DNA of 6,874 nucleotides from Candidatus Profundicultor aquiphilus (lineage in GTDB: Bacteria; Atribacterota; Atribacteria; Atribacterales; Caldatribacteriaceae): NCBI GenBank assembly GCA_013314795.1, contig JABUEZ010000110.1, positions 1-6,874 on the forward strand, read 5' to 3'. The translations under genes were made by a program, and so were the position numbers. Of the stretch, positions 6,047 to 6,874 are shown in pieces. Each line of letters begins with the position of its first letter. The first letter of the stretch is position 1. The notes under the pieces were generated by a model. That model saw only the letters and a list, made by a program, of their open reading frames with translations. It had not been told where the DNA came from and ran no database searches.

Positions 6047-6874
6047 TTACATTGGCGGTGGTCCCCCTGGCCCACCCGGCCCGCTCTGCTGACCGGAAGT
6101 GGCCTGAGATTTACTTCCCAGGGCCGCCACCACTTCTTCTCCTTCCTGCAATCCTTCCACGATTTCTACCATGGTTTCACTGCGCAACCCCACCTTCACC
6201 GGGCGCTTTTCGGTCTCCTTCTCGCTCTTTTTCACCAGAACAAAGGTCCTGCCACCTTCTTCCTGCAGGGCCGTAAAGGGGATAACGAGCGTATTTTCCT
6301 TTGACTCACACAGGATTTGTACGTCCACCGTCATTCCGGAACGCAGTAATCCTTCCGAGTTATCGAGGTAAATGATGGTCTCATAGGTGACCACGTTTTC
6401 GGCTTTCGATTCCTCCTGGGAGGTGCTCACCACCGTGCCCTCAAATTCCCGTCCGGGATAGGCATCCAGCTTCACGATGGCTTTCTGCCCCGGTTTCACC
6501 TTGGGGATATCGACCTCGTTCACCGGGATCACGGCCTTCATGGTCCGTAGATCCGCCACCGTGGCCAGGGTTTCTCCCACCGAGACCATCTCTTCCTCCC
6601 GGACGTCGATACCGATGATGGTTCCTTCGATGGGGGAAGTGATGGTGGAGGCTTCAATCTTTTTCTGAATCGACCGCAGGTTCGCCTCTGCCCTGGTAAC
6701 GGCACTTTTGGCAATGGCCACGTTTTCTTCATCGGGCAGATCCCGGGTCTCCTTGAGTTCCGCCTCCGCCACCCGCAGGGCTTTCTCCTTCAGCGTCAGA
6801 TTCTGTTCACTGGCCCTCAAATCTTCCTGGGAGATTCCTCCTGAAGCAAAAAGCTTTCGGCTCCGCTCCAGGGT
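6047..6874 (-). CDS. MacA-like periplasmic membrane fusion protein (HlyD/RND family), N-terminus outside window
   Basis: This is the periplasmic adaptor linking the inner-membrane pump to the TolC-family protein. The reading frame is open to the window edge; the last 275 residues are seen and begin TLERSRKLFASGGISQEDL, the usual helix of the alpha-hairpin with its G-I-S turn. Order in the visible part: remainder of the hairpin (about 1-72), second lipoyl half-motif (about 73-108, TITSPIEG), beta-barrel domain (about 110-190), membrane-proximal domain (about 190-250) and a Gly/Pro-rich tail ending GPGGPGGPPPM. The signal peptide or membrane anchor and first lipoyl half must lie beyond 6874. 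A TTG at 6820 is not the start, because conserved sequence continues upstream of it. It is first of the four visible pump genes and lies 12 bases before the ATPase gene, so all four are probably one transcript. Confidence 0.93.
   Translation of the reverse strand, partial: TLERSRKLFASGGISQEDLRASEQNLTLKEKALRVAEAELKETRDLPDEENVAIAKSAVTRAEANLRSIQKKIEASTITSPIEGTIIGIDVREEEMVSVGETLATVADLRTMKAVIPVNEVDIPKVKPGQKAIVKLDAYPGREFEGTVVSTSQEESKAENVVTYETIIYLDNSEGLLRSGMTVDVQILCESKENTLVIPFTALQEEGGRTFVLVKKSEKETEKRPVKVGLRSETMVEIVEGLQEGEEVVAALGSKSQATSGQQSGPGGPGGPPPM

Noticed and set aside
5180..6304. 374-residue plus-strand frame across the ATPase gene
   Set aside because: It is antisense to a fully motif-supported ATPase and to the fusion-protein gene, has no family motifs, and is a shadow of the G+C-rich third positions.

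Overview
The window looks like a bacterial chromosome or metagenomic contig of about 55% G+C. It holds two gene blocks on the minus strand, with a single plus-strand tRNA gene between them. The left block (1-2568) is the start of a type I-B CRISPR-Cas interference operon. cas8b of the Csh1/TM1802 type is coupled by an ATGA overlap to cas7 of the Csh2 type, which runs off the left edge. The right block (2905-6874) is a MacAB/TolC-type efflux operon in transcription order: membrane fusion protein (5' end outside the window), ABC ATPase, MacB-type permease and TolC-family protein. No CRISPR array, transposase or phage gene is visible.

Cas block: Cas8b has a GTG start behind an excellent Shine-Dalgarno sequence and carries two CxxC pairs of the family zinc finger. 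Inside its 3' third, a strong Shine-Dalgarno sequence precedes an in-frame GTG that would give a separate 123-residue small subunit (Cas11b). Cas7 carries a clear one-base frame disruption in a G-rich tract near 165-190; both halves match Csh2 in two different frames. The cas8b upstream region has an extended -10 element and a perfect 7+7 bp palindrome where the -35 would be.

Middle: tRNA-Gln(CTG), 2816-2889, has its own well-formed sigma70-type promoter with a 17-bp spacer and extended -10. It points at the 3' end of the efflux operon and is only 15 bp from it. A 14-bp imperfect inverted repeat overlaps the tRNA promoter.

Efflux block: ATPase and permease are separate polypeptides rather than the fused MacB of Proteobacteria. 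The TolC-family protein is unusual. It keeps the signal peptide and both duplicated helical repeats, but both segments that normally form the outer-membrane beta-barrel are reduced to about 10-15 residues.

Organism: the combination of a TM1802-type Cas8b, a TolC-family gene, a split MacB and about 55% G+C would fit a thermophilic, deep-branching bacterium such as Atribacterota, or a Firmicutes-related lineage. This is inference; the sequence alone does not settle it.
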